Of a stretch of DNA of 64,000 nucleotides, positions 63,850 through 64,000 are shown one piece after another (within the stretch, counting starts at the first letter, position 1; the number at the start of each line of letters is the position of its first letter). The notes under the pieces were generated by a model. The model had not been told where the DNA came from. It saw only the letters and a list, made by a program, of their open reading frames with translations, and did no database searches. This DNA comes from Duganella sp. Root336D2. GTDB lineage: Bacteria > Pseudomonadota > Gammaproteobacteria > Burkholderiales > Burkholderiaceae_D. The position numbers were made by a program, and so were the translations under genes. Location: positions 373,264 through 437,263 of the forward strand of contig NZ_LMDB01000022.1 of assembly GCF_001425005.1 (NCBI RefSeq). The letters run 5' to 3'.

Positions 63850-64000
63850 TAACACCCCTGAGACCGGCGCCGCCGACACCGCACCCGCCAAGCCGAAACG
63901 CCGCACCAAGGCGCAGATTGAGGCGGATAATGCCGCCGCTCTGGCTGCCGGCGAAGCGCCAAAACCAAAGCGTCGCACCAAGGCTGTTGTGGCAGCTGAA
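63836..64000 (+). CDS. rluB: probable 23S rRNA pseudouridine synthase RluB, N-terminus only
   Basis: The first 55 codons of a gene cut by the window end. Only a low-complexity Ala/Pro/Lys-rich extension is visible, with KPKRRTKA occurring twice. Identity rests on position: rluB commonly follows scpB in Betaproteobacteria, and RluB proteins of this group carry such basic extensions. The catalytic domain is outside the window, so the name is an inference. Confidence 0.65.
   Translation, partial: MNKPDNTPETGAADTAPAKPKRRTKAQIEADNAAALAAGEAPKPKRRTKAVVAAE

Overview
The window looks like a chromosomal segment of a high-GC betaproteobacterium of the Oxalobacteraceae type (Massilia/Duganella/Janthinobacterium-like). 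This is an inference. It rests on the gene families and their order (glnA-DUF4124-ntrB-ntrC, glnE next to a YhdP-like gene, then nitrilase-tldD, aroG, scpB-rluB), a PEP-CTERM protein, and eight TonB-dependent receptors (TBDRs) in 64 kb. I see no rRNA, tRNA, CRISPR array, transposase or phage gene.

Layout. 1-4.5 kb: a TBDR, an OpgB-like phosphoglycerol transferase and a rhodanese. 4.5-9.4 kb: a nitrogen block with NtrC-type operators and a sigma-54 promoter, glnA, a DUF4124 protein and ntrBC. 9.4-15 kb: corA, a DUF3369/HD-GYP response regulator with its soluble kinase, and an FAD-dependent dehydrogenase. 15.2-26.6 kb: a second TBDR, rsmE, tkt-gap, a WYL regulator divergent from a GST-like gene, and glnE. 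26.7-33.8 kb: yhdP, a Nit-type amidase, tldD and udk. 33.9-54.5 kb: six minus-strand TBDRs, interrupted by a PEP-CTERM gene and by aroG. 54.7-58.4 kb: an oligopeptide-type ABC importer with no binding protein. 58.5-64 kb: a hybrid kinase, a DedA-rhodanese fusion, glk, scpB and the start of rluB.

How the parts fit. Glutamine synthetase, its adenylyltransferase GlnE and the NtrB/NtrC pair that should act at the glnA promoter all lie within 22 kb. The six clustered TBDRs fall into paralogue pairs, two of which are completed inside the cluster, and several have a terminator of their own, so they look independently regulated. The ABC importer is divergent from the last TBDR and may carry imported material across the inner membrane.

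The strongest unannotated signals are: (1) a complete phenylalanine-type transcription attenuator ahead of aroG, with promoter, 21-codon Phe-rich leader ORF, alternative pairings and terminator; (2) the NtrC/sigma-54 architecture of glnA; (3) two HexR-like dyads ahead of glk; (4) two families of long palindromic repeats that abut stop codons; (5) a hybrid kinase with an apparently degraded ATP-binding domain.
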